A stretch of DNA of 64,000 bases from Brenneria goodwinii (GTDB lineage: Bacteria > Pseudomonadota > Gammaproteobacteria > Enterobacterales > Enterobacteriaceae): positions 2,914,001 to 2,978,000 of the forward strand of contig NZ_CP014137.1 in assembly GCF_002291445.1 (NCBI RefSeq), written 5' to 3'. Both the position numbers and the translations under genes were made by a program. Below the pieces are notes generated by a model, which saw nothing but the letters and a program-made list of their open reading frames with translations, had not been told where the DNA came from and made no database searches. Positions 25,379 to 34,704 of the stretch are shown here, piece by piece. The first letter of the stretch is position 1, and each line of letters opens with the position of its first letter.

Positions 25379-25705
25379 ACGGCTACCCCTTCGACTTTGG
25401 AAAAGTTCGGTATCAGCTCGGCACTTCCGTCATAGACAGACTGCCCGTTCACTTCAATCTTAGCTGTTTTTCAAGCCGTTATGATCTTTGCAACCTCTCT
25501 GCGGACAGAGAATGAATAGCAACTTAATGGCGTATCTTCATCAGCATTGATGTGATAAAAACGATTCTGCCTGGATGAGGGGGAAGAAAAAGATAAATTT
25601 CAGAAAATTTTCCCCGTACTCTGCTCTTTCCCCCATCAGCTGCGATGATATGATACCAATAATTTTTGTCAGCTAACCACTCTAATCATTACCGAGAAAA
25701 TACGA
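25379..25705. other. Divergent bolA/yajG promoter region
   Basis: 327 bases between the divergent starts. E. coli bolA has sigma-S and sigma-70 promoters here, but I could not identify convincing -35/-10 pairs by eye. No open reading frame of note. Confidence 0.35.
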
Positions 25706-26284
25706 ATGTTAAAAAAATTATTTTTCCCGCTTTTGGCTGTACTGATGCTTGCCGGCTGTGCAAGCAAAAGCAACACGCTCAACGTCATGCCTAAAATCAG
25801 TCTGCCTTCGCAGGATCCGACGCTGATGGGCGTTACGATCAGTATCAACGGCGCCGATCAACGATCCGATCAGGCGCTGGCAAAAGTAAACCGCGACGGG
25901 CAATTGATCACCCTGACGCCATCCCGCGATCTGCGTTTCCTGTTGCAGGAAGCGCTGGAGAAACAGATGGCGGCTCGCGGTTATATGATCGGCACCGGTG
26001 GTCCGGTGGCGTTGCAGATTGTGGTTAATAATCTGTATGCCGATGTTTCCGAAGGCAACCTTCGCTACAACATCACCACGAAAGCCGATATTTCCATCCT
26101 CTCCCAGGCCGCCAACGGCAACAAACAGGTTAAGAACTATCGTTCAACCTATAATGTGCAGGGCGCATTCACGGCAACCAACGATAAAATTACCAATGCG
26201 GTCAATACGGTGTTGGGCGATGTCATCAACGACATGGCGCAAGACACCAGCGTTAGTACCTTTATTAAAGAAAACGCCCGTTAA
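25706..26284 (+). CDS. yajG: YajG-family lipoprotein
   Basis: A 192-residue predicted outer-membrane lipoprotein. The signal peptide ends with lipobox Leu-Ala-Gly-Cys (Cys18), followed by a Ser/Asn linker and a YajG domain (RDLRFLLQEALEKQMAARGY, LQIVVNNLYADVSEGNLRYN). Function is unknown. It lies 62 bases upstream of ampG in the same direction, an association conserved in enterobacteria that suggests a cell-wall-related role, although this is inference. Confidence 0.92.
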   Translation: MLKKLFFPLLAVLMLAGCASKSNTLNVMPKISLPSQDPTLMGVTISINGADQRSDQALAKVNRDGQLITLTPSRDLRFLLQEALEKQMAARGYMIGTGGPVALQIVVNNLYADVSEGNLRYNITTKADISILSQAANGNKQVKNYRSTYNVQGAFTATNDKITNAVNTVLGDVINDMAQDTSVSTFIKENAR

Positions 26285-26346
26285 TCTTTTCATTCCGCTT
26301 CCTTTGCTCTGCAACTTCCCCTGCGGAGCAAGGGAAAGGACTTTTC

Positions 26347-27831
26347 ATGCTTAGTCGTATCATCAATCTCTTAAGCCAGCGTAATTCGCTTTTCCTGCTG
26401 TTATTGGGTTTTGCCTCCGGTTTACCCCTGGCTTTAACGTCCGGCACGCTGCAGGCCTGGATGACCGTAGAAAATGTTGATTTGAAAACCATCGGTTTTT
26501 TTTCTTTGGTCGGTCAGGCGTATGTATTTAAGTTTCTGTGGTCTCCCCTGATGGATCGCTACACCCCGCCGTTTCTTGGTCGGCGTCGGGGCTGGTTACT
26601 GCTCAGTCAGCTTTTATTGGTTGCCGCGATTGTCTGTATGGGGTTCATGAACCCGGCCCGCGACCTCTGGTGGCTGGCCGCTCTGGCCGTATTGGTCGCG
26701 TTTTGCTCGGCCTCGCAGGATATCGTTTTCGACGCCTACAAAACGGATTTGCTCAAGCCGGAAGAACGCGGAACCGGAGCGGCAATATCGGTATTAGGCT
26801 ATCGCTTGGCCATGCTGGTTTCCGGCGGACTGGCGCTATGGATTGCCGACCGGTTGCTGGGCTGGCAGGCGACTTACTGGCTGATGGCCGGTTTAATGCT
26901 TATCGGCGTACTCTCCACCCTGCTGGCGCCCGAGCCGAATAACAGTCAACCCGCGCCGCGGACAATAGAGCAGGCCATCGTTCTCCCATTGCGTGATTTT
27001 TTCGGACGGAACAATGCCTGGCTGATTTTGCTGTTAATCGTGCTTTACAAATTGGGCGATGCCTTCGCTATCAGCCTGACCACCACGTTTCTTATTCGCG
27101 GCGTCGGCTTCAATGCCGGTGATGTCGGCCTGATAAACAAAACGCTGGGGCTATTTGCCACCATTGTCGGCGCGGTCTACGGCGGACTGCTGATGCAGCG
27201 GCTCACCCTGTTCAGGGCGCTGATGCTATTTGGCATCCTGCAGGCGGTTTCCAACGCCGGTTACTGGCTGTTAGCCGTCACCGATAAAAACATCATTACC
27301 ATGGCCGGCGCCGTTTTTCTGGAGAACCTGTGCGGCGGTATGGGCACCTCCGCGTTTGTTGCGTTATTGATGACGCTGTGCCACAAGTCGTTCTCCGCTA
27401 CGCAGTTTGCCCTGCTTTCAGCGCTTTCGGCCGTGGGCCGAGTCTATGTCGGCCCCATCGCCGGCTGGTTTGTCGAAGCGCATGGCTGGGCGTGGTTTTA
27501 CCTGTTTTCGATCGCGGCGGCCTTGCCGGGGCTGTTTCTTTTGTTGGCATGCCGCAGCACATTGGAATATACGCAGAAAACCGGCGATTTCCTGCCGCGT
27601 AACACCTTTCCTCGCTATTACGCCGGGGCATTGCACGCGCTCATGACCGGTTCCTGCCTGCTGGGGTTATGGTTAATATTGCTGATAACCGATGTGCTAG
27701 GGTGGAGCGCCCATCACGAACTGGCCGATTACTTACTGATGGCCGGCGCTGGACTGGCGTTGCTGGGTATTGCGCTAGGTAGCGCGCTGGATTATTTGTC
27801 ACTGCGCGCGTCAGTGAATCATTCCAGCTAA
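26347..27831 (+). CDS. ampG: Muropeptide permease AmpG
   Basis: A 494-residue major-facilitator inner-membrane transporter that imports GlcNAc-anhydroMurNAc and its peptides for wall recycling. It feeds the AmpC-inducer pathway where present. The SGLPLALTSGTLQAWM segment at the N terminus, the GRRRGWLL loop and the SQDIVFDAYKTDLL region match E. coli AmpG (491). An AAGGGAAAGGA ribosome site lies 7 bases before the ATG. It forms a probable operon with yajG and is followed by a terminator. Confidence 0.97.
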   Translation: MLSRIINLLSQRNSLFLLLLGFASGLPLALTSGTLQAWMTVENVDLKTIGFFSLVGQAYVFKFLWSPLMDRYTPPFLGRRRGWLLLSQLLLVAAIVCMGFMNPARDLWWLAALAVLVAFCSASQDIVFDAYKTDLLKPEERGTGAAISVLGYRLAMLVSGGLALWIADRLLGWQATYWLMAGLMLIGVLSTLLAPEPNNSQPAPRTIEQAIVLPLRDFFGRNNAWLILLLIVLYKLGDAFAISLTTTFLIRGVGFNAGDVGLINKTLGLFATIVGAVYGGLLMQRLTLFRALMLFGILQAVSNAGYWLLAVTDKNIITMAGAVFLENLCGGMGTSAFVALLMTLCHKSFSATQFALLSALSAVGRVYVGPIAGWFVEAHGWAWFYLFSIAAALPGLFLLLACRSTLEYTQKTGDFLPRNTFPRYYAGALHALMTGSCLLGLWLILLITDVLGWSAHHELADYLLMAGAGLALLGIALGSALDYLSLRASVNHSS

Positions 27832-27840
27832 GCAAGGTTG

Positions 27841-27884
27841 AGGGGAGAAAAACGCGTTATTCTACGGTTTTCTCCCTTTATTTA
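27841..27884 (+). terminator. Terminator after ampG
   Basis: GGGAGAAAA (27843-27851) pairs perfectly with TTTTCTCCC (27868-27876), followed by TTTATTTAATTATT. It separates ampG from the cyo promoter region. Confidence 0.7.
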
Positions 27885-28166
27885 ATTATTTTTCTCAATT
27901 ATTTTGCCAAGGGAAAAATTTATTCCGCAGGGGTACCATTTGGTCTGAACTAATTTCGTTTTCTGACGATAAACATCTGTGAATCCAAAATATCCGCCAG
28001 CTTAAAAATAAAAGTCACTATTAGTTGTATTTTTGTATTATCAATCCATACTTTTGGCTAGGTGGCGTGTTAATTGCCTGTTTTTAAAAATCATTTTTTT
28101 GATCGCTGTCTTTGTGACAATCCGTGCAAAAAGCAGCAACAATTGGATGACATAACCTTAATCATG

Positions 28167-28195
28167 TTTACAGTAAAGTAACCTTCCCGTAAAAT
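28167..28195 (+). promoter_or_regulatory. Putative sigma-70 promoter of cyoABCDE
   Basis: TTTACA and TAAAAT are separated by 17 bases, ending 49 bases before the cyoA ATG. The 27885-28166 part of the gap is AT-rich and has no open frame; in E. coli this area holds ArcA and Fnr sites, which I could not place with confidence. Confidence 0.55.
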
Positions 28196-28244
28196 GCCCG
28201 CTCGCGTAAAATGACAATAGAGCCCTTGTAATTGAGGTCGCTAG

Positions 28245-29207
28245 ATGAGACTCAGGAAATACAATAAAATTTTTGGGATGTTGTCTTTATTTGCAGCCAC
28301 AGCAGTGCTCAGCGGCTGCGATATGGCGCTGATGAATCCCAAAGGACAGGTCGGGTTAGAACAAAGATCGCTAATACTGACGGCCATCGGGCTGATGTTG
28401 ATCGTTGTTGTTCCCGTCATCATTATGGCAATCGCCTTTGCCTGGAAGTTCAGAGCATCCAATGAAAAGGCAAAGTACACGCCAAACTGGTCGCACTCCA
28501 ACAAGATTGAGGCCGTTGTCTGGACCGTGCCAATTATCATTGTCGCTATCCTTGCCACCATCACCTGGAAAACGACCCACTCGCTTGATCCTTATAAGCC
28601 TTTGGAATCAGATGTTAAGCCAATTAACGTCGAAGTGGTTTCCCTTGACTGGAAATGGCTGTTTGTTTATCCGGATCTGGGCATTGCCAGCGTTAATGAG
28701 TTGGCGTTCCCGGCAAATGTACCCGTCGCATTCAAAATCACCTCTGACTCTGTAATGAACTCGTTCTTCATTCCGCATCTCGGAGGTCAAATCTATGCCA
28801 TGGCCGGTATGCAAACCCAGCTCCATCTGATAGCCAATGAGCCGGGCAAATATGACGGTATTTCTGGCGCTTACAGCGGAAAGGGGTTCTCCGGCATGAA
28901 GTTCACGGCCATCGCTACCCCCACGCAGCAGGAATTTGATCAATGGGTTGCCAACGTTCGCGCGTCTTCCAAGACGCTCAACAGCATGGACGAGTTCAAT
29001 AAGCTGGCCCAGCCAAGTGAATATCATCCGGTGGAATACTTTTCCAGCGTTCAACCGGATTTGTTCAGGAATATTATTCTCAAATTCACAGGCAACGACA
29101 TGAACATGCAACATCATGGTGAAGGCATGAAACACGATGAAAACATGCAGCACGATGAGGGTATGAACATGGGCGAGCATGCCTCGCACCAAGGAGCCGA
29201 GGGATAA
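28245..29207 (+). CDS. cyoA: Cytochrome bo3 ubiquinol oxidase subunit II
   Basis: A 320-residue lipoprotein subunit of the haem-copper quinol oxidase. The signal peptide ends Val-Leu-Ser-Gly-Cys (Cys25), two membrane helices follow, then a periplasmic cupredoxin-like domain that lacks the CuA ligands, as in all quinol oxidases. The last 40 residues are unusually rich in Met and His (GNDMNMQHHGEGMKHDENM and onwards), comparable to the E. coli tail. It is the first gene of cyoABCDE, 4 bases ahead of cyoB. Confidence 0.97.
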   Translation: MRLRKYNKIFGMLSLFAATAVLSGCDMALMNPKGQVGLEQRSLILTAIGLMLIVVVPVIIMAIAFAWKFRASNEKAKYTPNWSHSNKIEAVVWTVPIIIVAILATITWKTTHSLDPYKPLESDVKPINVEVVSLDWKWLFVYPDLGIASVNELAFPANVPVAFKITSDSVMNSFFIPHLGGQIYAMAGMQTQLHLIANEPGKYDGISGAYSGKGFSGMKFTAIATPTQQEFDQWVANVRASSKTLNSMDEFNKLAQPSEYHPVEYFSSVQPDLFRNIILKFTGNDMNMQHHGEGMKHDENMQHDEGMNMGEHASHQGAEG

Positions 29208-29211
29208 CAAG

Positions 29212-31203
29212 ATGTTCGGAAAACTTACACTCGATGCAATTCCGTATCATGAACCCATTATCATGGTCACCGTGGCGGGGATCATCGTCGGCGGTCTGGC
29301 GCTGCTGGCGGCAATAACCTATTTCGGCAAGTGGAAATGGTTATGGACGGAATGGTTCACCTCCGTCGACCATAAAAAGATCGGTATCATGTACGTCATC
29401 GTCGCGCTGGTGATGATGTTGCGTGGTTTTGCCGATGCCATCATGATGCGTGGTCAACAGGTACTGGCCTCCGCCGGTGAAGCGGGTTTCCTTAATCCGC
29501 ACCACTACGATCAAATCTTCACCGCTCACGGCGTTATCATGATTTTCTTCGTAGCGACGCCCTTTGTCGTGGGTTTGATGAACCTGGCGGTGCCGTTGCA
29601 AATCGGCGCTCGCGACGTGGCCTTCCCTTTCCTGAACTCGCTGAGTTTCTGGATGTTCGTGGCCGGGGTGATTCTGGTCAACATCTCTCTCGGCGTTGGC
29701 GAGTTTGCCCAGACGGGCTGGGTGGCCTATCCGCCGCTATCCGGTAAGGAGTACAGTCCCGGCGTCGGGGTCGATTACTGGATATGGAGTCTACAGATAT
29801 CCGGCTTAGGCACCACGCTGACCGGCGTTAACTTCTTTGCCACCATTATGAAGATGCGCGCGCCGGGCATGTCGCTGATGAAAATGCCGGTATTTACCTG
29901 GACGGCGCTGTGCACCAACGTCCTGATTATCGCCGCATTCCCGATACTGACCGTCACTATCGCGCTGTTGACGCTGGACCGTTACCTCGGCACCCATTTC
30001 TTCACCAATGATATGGGTGGCAACATGATGATGTACATCAACCTGATTTGGGCATGGGGTCATCCTGAGGTTTACATTCTGGTTCTGCCGGTATTCGGCA
30101 TCTACTCCGAAGTGGTGGCCACGTTCTGTAAAAAACGGCTGTTTGGCTATACCTCGCTGGTGTGGGCGACCATCGCGATAACCATATTGTCGTTCATCGT
30201 CTGGCTGCACCACTTCTTCACCATGGGGTCTGGCGCCAACGTCAACGCCTTCTTCGGTATCGCCACGATGATTATTTCGATTCCGACCGGGGTGAAAATA
30301 TTCAACTGGCTGTTCACCATGTACCAGGGCCGCATTCAGTCTCACTCCGCCATGCTGTGGACGATCGGCTTCATCATCACCTTCTCCATCGGCGGGATGA
30401 CGGGCGTACTGCTGGCGGTTCCCGGCGCCAACTTCGTGCTGCATAACAGCCTGTTCCTGATCGCTCACTTCCACAACGTGATCATCGGCGGCGTGGTGTT
30501 CGGTTGCTTTGCCGGTATTACTTACTGGTTCCCGAAAGCATTTGGCTTCACCCTGAACGAAACCTGGGGCAAACGCGCCTTCTGGTTCTGGATCATCGGT
30601 TTCTTCGTTGCCTTCATGCCGCTGTACGCGCTGGGCTTTATGGGGATGACCCGTCGGTTAAGTCAGCAAATCAACCCGGAATTTCACCCGCTGCTGGTCG
30701 TGGCTTCCCTCGGCGTGGTGCTGATCGGTCTCGGCGTGCTGTGCCAGGTGATGCAGTTCTACGTCAGTATCCGCGATCGTCACCAGAATCGCGACCTGAC
30801 AGGCGACCCATGGGATGGCCGTACGCTGGAATGGTCGACCTCTTCTCCGGCGCCCTTCTATAACTTTGCCACCGTACCGCACGTTCACGATCGCGACGCC
30901 TTCTGGGACGCCAAAGAAAAAGGCGAAGCCTACAAGAAACCTGCTGGTTATGAAGCGATTCATATGCCGAAAAATACCGGGGCGGGCGTTATCATTTCAG
31001 CGTTCAGTCTGGTGTTCGGTTTTGCCATGATCTGGCATATCTGGTGGCTGGCGATTATCGGCTTTGCCGGAATGATCGTGACCTGGATCGTGCATAGCTT
31101 TAACCAGGATGTGGACTATTACGTTCCGGTTAAAGAAATCGAGCAGATTGAGAATCAGAATTTTGAGCAAATCAGCAAAGCAGGTCTGAAACATGTCAAC
31201 TGA
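29212..31203 (+). CDS. cyoB: Cytochrome bo3 ubiquinol oxidase subunit I
   Basis: A 663-residue, 15-helix catalytic subunit holding haem b, haem o3 and CuB. Ligand His residues are visible in FTAHGVIMIFF, WAWGHPEVYILVLP (CuB His and cross-linked Tyr), and HHFF / HFHNVIIGG. The frame is open 11 codons upstream into cyoA, but MFGKLTLDAIPYHEP at 29212, behind AAGGAG-type purines, is the conserved start. It reduces oxygen to water and pumps protons. It overlaps cyoC by 11 bases. Confidence 0.98.
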   Translation: MFGKLTLDAIPYHEPIIMVTVAGIIVGGLALLAAITYFGKWKWLWTEWFTSVDHKKIGIMYVIVALVMMLRGFADAIMMRGQQVLASAGEAGFLNPHHYDQIFTAHGVIMIFFVATPFVVGLMNLAVPLQIGARDVAFPFLNSLSFWMFVAGVILVNISLGVGEFAQTGWVAYPPLSGKEYSPGVGVDYWIWSLQISGLGTTLTGVNFFATIMKMRAPGMSLMKMPVFTWTALCTNVLIIAAFPILTVTIALLTLDRYLGTHFFTNDMGGNMMMYINLIWAWGHPEVYILVLPVFGIYSEVVATFCKKRLFGYTSLVWATIAITILSFIVWLHHFFTMGSGANVNAFFGIATMIISIPTGVKIFNWLFTMYQGRIQSHSAMLWTIGFIITFSIGGMTGVLLAVPGANFVLHNSLFLIAHFHNVIIGGVVFGCFAGITYWFPKAFGFTLNETWGKRAFWFWIIGFFVAFMPLYALGFMGMTRRLSQQINPEFHPLLVVASLGVVLIGLGVLCQVMQFYVSIRDRHQNRDLTGDPWDGRTLEWSTSSPAPFYNFATVPHVHDRDAFWDAKEKGEAYKKPAGYEAIHMPKNTGAGVIISAFSLVFGFAMIWHIWWLAIIGFAGMIVTWIVHSFNQDVDYYVPVKEIEQIENQNFEQISKAGLKHVN

Positions 31204-31804
31204 AACTCTGACTAACCATACAGCCCATGCCGAGCATGGGCACCATGATGCAGGAGCCACCAAAGTATTCGGCTTCTGGATCTACCTGATGAGCGACTGC
31301 ATTCTGTTTGCGTCCCTGTTCGCAACCTATGCGGTACTGGTTAACGGCACCGCCGGCGGTCCGACGGGGAAGGACATTTTCGAACTGCCCTTCGTTCTGG
31401 TAGAGACCTTCGCCCTGCTGTTCAGCAGTATTACCTACGGCATGGCGATGATCGCCATGAACAAAGGCAATAAATCACAGGTTAACGTCTGGCTGGGATT
31501 GACGTTCCTGTTCGGCCTGGCGTTTATCGCGATGGAAATCTATGAATTCCATCACCTGATTGCGGAAGGTTTTGGCCCGGATCGCAGCGCTTTTCTGTCG
31601 GCATTCTTTGCGCTGGTCGGCACCCACGGTATTCACGTGACCTCCGGCCTGATCTGGATCATCATCATGATGGTGCTGGTTTCCAGCCGCGGTCTGACCG
31701 CCGTCAATAAAACGCGGCTGATGTGCCTAAGCCTGTTCTGGCACTTCCTTGACGTAGTCTGGATTTGTGTCTTCACCGTTGTTTATCTGATGGGGGCGAT
31801 GTAA
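31193..31804 (+). CDS. cyoC: Cytochrome bo3 ubiquinol oxidase subunit III
   Basis: A 203-residue subunit with five membrane helices that stabilises the CyoB proton pump. Characteristic segments are FGFWIYLMSDCILFASLFATY, EIYEFHHLIAEG and the VGTHGIHVTSG loop. The His-rich N terminus (THTAHAEHGHHD-like) is also found in E. coli CyoC. The gene overlaps cyoB at its start and shares a TAATG with cyoD at its end. Confidence 0.97.
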   Translation: MSTETLTNHTAHAEHGHHDAGATKVFGFWIYLMSDCILFASLFATYAVLVNGTAGGPTGKDIFELPFVLVETFALLFSSITYGMAMIAMNKGNKSQVNVWLGLTFLFGLAFIAMEIYEFHHLIAEGFGPDRSAFLSAFFALVGTHGIHVTSGLIWIIIMMVLVSSRGLTAVNKTRLMCLSLFWHFLDVVWICVFTVVYLMGAM

Positions 31805-32136
31805 TGAGTCATTCAACAACCGATCATGCAGGCGCCAGCCACGGCAGCGTCAAATCCTATCTGATTGGCTTTGTACTGTCCGTTATCCTGACCGTCATTC
31901 CTTTTGCGATGGTCATGTCCGGTTCAGCCTCACAGCACGCCATCATTCTGACCGTAGTGGGATGCGCCGTTGTCCAGATTCTGGTTCATCTGATCTATTT
32001 CTTGCATCTGAGTTCAGCCTCGGAAGAGCGCTGGAACGTGGTGGCCCTTGCGTTTACCGTCCTGATTATCGCTATTGTCGTTGCCGGTTCCATATGGATT
32101 ATGTGGAATACGCACGCCAACATGATGATTCAGTAA
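31804..32136 (+). CDS. cyoD: Cytochrome bo3 ubiquinol oxidase subunit IV
   Basis: A 110-residue, three-helix accessory subunit (VKSYLIGFVLSVILTVIPFA, ILTVVGCAVVQILVHLIYF). The ATG at 31804 overlaps the cyoC stop (TAATG), giving translational coupling. An upstream in-frame ATG inside cyoC is open but not conserved. Confidence 0.96.
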   Translation: MSHSTTDHAGASHGSVKSYLIGFVLSVILTVIPFAMVMSGSASQHAIILTVVGCAVVQILVHLIYFLHLSSASEERWNVVALAFTVLIIAIVVAGSIWIMWNTHANMMIQ

Positions 32137-32150
32137 CCGAGCCGTAAAAG

Positions 32151-33038
32151 ATGATTAAATACCTGCAAGTCACTAAACCAGGCATTATTTTCGGTAATCT
32201 GATTTCCGTTATCGGCGGATTTCTTCTTGCCGCTCAAGGCAGCATCGATTATGCCCTGTTTCTTTCCACCCTGTTTGGCGTATCGCTGGTCGTGGCATCA
32301 GGCTGCGTGTTTAACAACGTTATCGACCGCGATATCGATAAAAAAATGGAGAGAACCAAAAATCGGGTTTTGGTAAAAGGCCTGATATCACTGAAGGTAA
32401 CCCTGGTTTACGCTTCTCTGTTGGGTATTGCCGGTTTTGCATTGCTATATCTCGCCGCCAATCCGCTGGCCATGTGGCTGGCGGTGATGGGCTTCGTGGT
32501 TTATGTCGGTGTTTACAGCCTGTATATGAAGCGCCATTCGGTTTACGGCACGCTGATTGGCAGCCTGTCCGGCGCCGCGCCGCCGGTAATCGGTTATTGC
32601 GCCGTCAGCAACCAGTTCGATGCCGGCGCGCTGATTTTACTGCTGATTTTCAGCCTGTGGCAGATGCCGCACTCCTATGCGATCGCCATCTTTCGTTTTA
32701 AAGATTACCAGGCCGCCAATATTCCGGTATTGCCGGTGGTGAAAGGCATTTCCGTCGCCAAAAACCACATCACGCTCTATATCCTGGCGTTTATGATCGC
32801 CACGCTGATGCTGTCGCTGGGCGGCTATGCGGGTTACAAATATCTGGTGGTGGCCGCCGCCGTCAGCATATGGTGGCTGGGCATGGCGCTGTCAGGCTAT
32901 AAAAACGCCAATGACGATCGGCTATGGGCCAAAAAACTATTCATATTCTCGATTGTCGCCATCACATCGCTGAGCGTGATGATGTCCGTTGATTCCATCG
33001 CACCCGCGCAGGAAGCGTTGTTAACCTATTTGCGTTAA
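32151..33038 (+). CDS. cyoE: Protohaem IX farnesyltransferase (haem O synthase)
   Basis: A 295-residue UbiA-superfamily membrane prenyltransferase that adds a farnesyl group to haem b to make the haem o required by CyoB. The first Asp-rich motif is NNVIDRDIDKKMERTKNR and the second lies around YSLYMKRHSVYGT. Its prenyl donor, FPP, comes from IspA, which is encoded at 38.9 kb. It is the last gene of the operon and is followed by a strong terminator. Confidence 0.97.
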   Translation: MIKYLQVTKPGIIFGNLISVIGGFLLAAQGSIDYALFLSTLFGVSLVVASGCVFNNVIDRDIDKKMERTKNRVLVKGLISLKVTLVYASLLGIAGFALLYLAANPLAMWLAVMGFVVYVGVYSLYMKRHSVYGTLIGSLSGAAPPVIGYCAVSNQFDAGALILLLIFSLWQMPHSYAIAIFRFKDYQAANIPVLPVVKGISVAKNHITLYILAFMIATLMLSLGGYAGYKYLVVAAAVSIWWLGMALSGYKNANDDRLWAKKLFIFSIVAITSLSVMMSVDSIAPAQEALLTYLR

Positions 33039-33059
33039 TCACCAGCGCACCGATGCATC

Positions 33060-33090
33060 AAACAGGCGGCGCATCCGCCTGTTTTCCTTT
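33060..33090 (+). terminator. Terminator of the cyo operon
   Basis: AACAGGCGG-CGCAT-CCGCCTGTT is a perfect 9-bp stem followed by TTCCTTTTC, 22 bases past the cyoE stop. Confidence 0.85.
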
Positions 33091-33195
33091 TCTCTTCGCC
33101 CTCTGCCCTGCCCCGCCAAATCACGTAACAAAGCTATCGTTTACGCGCTGACAGATAACGAACTAGAATAGCGCCGACTGACTTCAGAGGTACGA

Positions 33196-34560
33196 ATGAA
33201 CGACAATAAAATGACCCCGGGCGAGCTACGCGCAACCTGGGGCTTAGGGACGGTATTTTCGCTGCGCATGCTTGGCATGTTTATGGTACTCCCCGTTCTC
33301 ACCACCTACGGCATGGCGCTACAGGGCGCCAGCGAATCGCTTATCGGCATTGCCATCGGTATTTACGGCCTGATGCAGGCGGTTTTTCAGATCCCCTTCG
33401 GGCTGATGTCAGACCGTGTCGGCCGCAAGCCGTTGATCGTCGGCGGCCTGCTGATCTTCACCTTAGGCAGCGTGATTGCCGCCCTCAGCGACTCTATCTG
33501 GGGAATTATTCTTGGCCGGGCGCTACAGGGTTCCGGCGCGATTTCCGCCGCCGTGATGGCGCTGCTGTCCGATCTTACCCGCGAACAGAATCGTACCAAA
33601 GCGATGGCGTTTATTGGCGTCAGCTTCGGCGTCACCTTCGCCATCGCCATGGTAGTCGGCCCCATTGTTACCCATGCTTTTGGCCTGCAGGCTTTATTCT
33701 GGGGCATCGCCGCTCTGGCGCTGGTGGGCATCGTGATTACCTTAACCATGATTCCGGCGGCGCCGTCTCATGTATTGAACCGGGAGTCGGCGATTGTGCG
33801 CGGCGGCTTTCGCAAGGTTTTAGCCAATAGCCGCCTGTTGAAGCTAAACTTCGGCATCATGAGTTTGCATATTCTGTTGATGTCGAGCTTCGTGGCGTTG
33901 CCAAGAGTCATGGAACAGGCCGGGCTGGCGCCGCAGGACCACTGGAAAGTCTATCTGGTCACCATGCTGGTTTCATTCGCCGGCGTGGTTCCGTTCATTA
34001 TTTATGCTGAATTGAAACGACGGATGATCCGGGTATTCATCGCCTGTATCCTGATCCTGATCGTCGCAGAACTGGTGTTGTGGTCGGCCGAAAACCAACT
34101 CTGGCGCATTATCTTCGGCATTCAGCTGTTCTTTCTCGCCTTTAATGTGATGGAAGCGCTTTTGCCGTCGTTAATCAGTAAAGAGTCTCCCGCCGGATAC
34201 AAAGGAACCGCCATGGGCGTTTATTCCACGACGCAGTTTCTCGGTGTCGCTATCGGCGGCAGTCTGGGCGGCGGCCTGTTCGATCTGTACGGTACGGCGG
34301 CGGTCTTCGCCGTTGGCGCGGGAATCGCCGCGCTGTGGCTGCTTGTCGGCTTCACGATGCAGGAACCGCCATACCTCAGCAGCCTGAGAATCACGCTTTC
34401 CGATTTAGCCTTAAAGAACGGCGATCTCGAACAAAAGATGCGTGCCCAGCCGGGCGTTGCCGAAGTCATCATCGTGCCGGATGAGTACAGCGCCTACGTC
34501 AAGATCGATAACCAGCAAATCAGCCGGCAGCAGTTAGAATTGTTGGTCAGTCAGGCATAA
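33196..34560 (+). CDS. yajR: Major-facilitator transporter YajR
   Basis: A 454-residue 12-helix MFS protein with the extra C-terminal YAM domain: about 65 soluble residues after the last helix (QPGVAEVIIVPDEYSAYVKI), a ferredoxin-like fold that distinguishes YajR. Motif A GLMSDRVGRKPLI lies between TM2 and TM3. It is a proton-driven exporter by structure; the substrate is unknown. It has its own promoter region of 157 bases after the cyo terminator. Confidence 0.94.
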   Translation: MNDNKMTPGELRATWGLGTVFSLRMLGMFMVLPVLTTYGMALQGASESLIGIAIGIYGLMQAVFQIPFGLMSDRVGRKPLIVGGLLIFTLGSVIAALSDSIWGIILGRALQGSGAISAAVMALLSDLTREQNRTKAMAFIGVSFGVTFAIAMVVGPIVTHAFGLQALFWGIAALALVGIVITLTMIPAAPSHVLNRESAIVRGGFRKVLANSRLLKLNFGIMSLHILLMSSFVALPRVMEQAGLAPQDHWKVYLVTMLVSFAGVVPFIIYAELKRRMIRVFIACILILIVAELVLWSAENQLWRIIFGIQLFFLAFNVMEALLPSLISKESPAGYKGTAMGVYSTTQFLGVAIGGSLGGGLFDLYGTAAVFAVGAGIAALWLLVGFTMQEPPYLSSLRITLSDLALKNGDLEQKMRAQPGVAEVIIVPDEYSAYVKIDNQQISRQQLELLVSQA

Positions 34561-34577
34561 AAGCGACAACGCCGGCC

Positions 34578-34649
34578 TCAGACTGTTAACGACGTCGCCT
34601 TCGTAAGACCGAATCCAAATCCGTCATTCCTGCCTACGCAGGAATGACG
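34578..34649 (+). repeat. Dispersed palindromic repeat, copy 1
   Basis: This begins TCAGACT, contains CCTTCGTAAGACCGAATCC, and ends in a perfect 12-bp stem CGTCATTCCTGC / GCAGGAATGACG around CTAC (34622-34649). The same 5' block recurs at 49529 in the same orientation. It lies between convergent yajR and yajQ, where its hairpin could also act in 3'-end formation. Confidence 0.75.
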
Positions 34650-34704
34650 ATGGAAGCGGAAGATTTGTCGTAATCACAGGGCGGCAGCGCCGGTCTGTGA
34701 AATC

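Noticed and set aside
29806..30474. 222-codon open frame opposite cyoB
   Set aside because: Antisense to the cyoB catalytic core and composed mainly of Gln, Arg, His and Asp, as expected from a shadow of a membrane protein.
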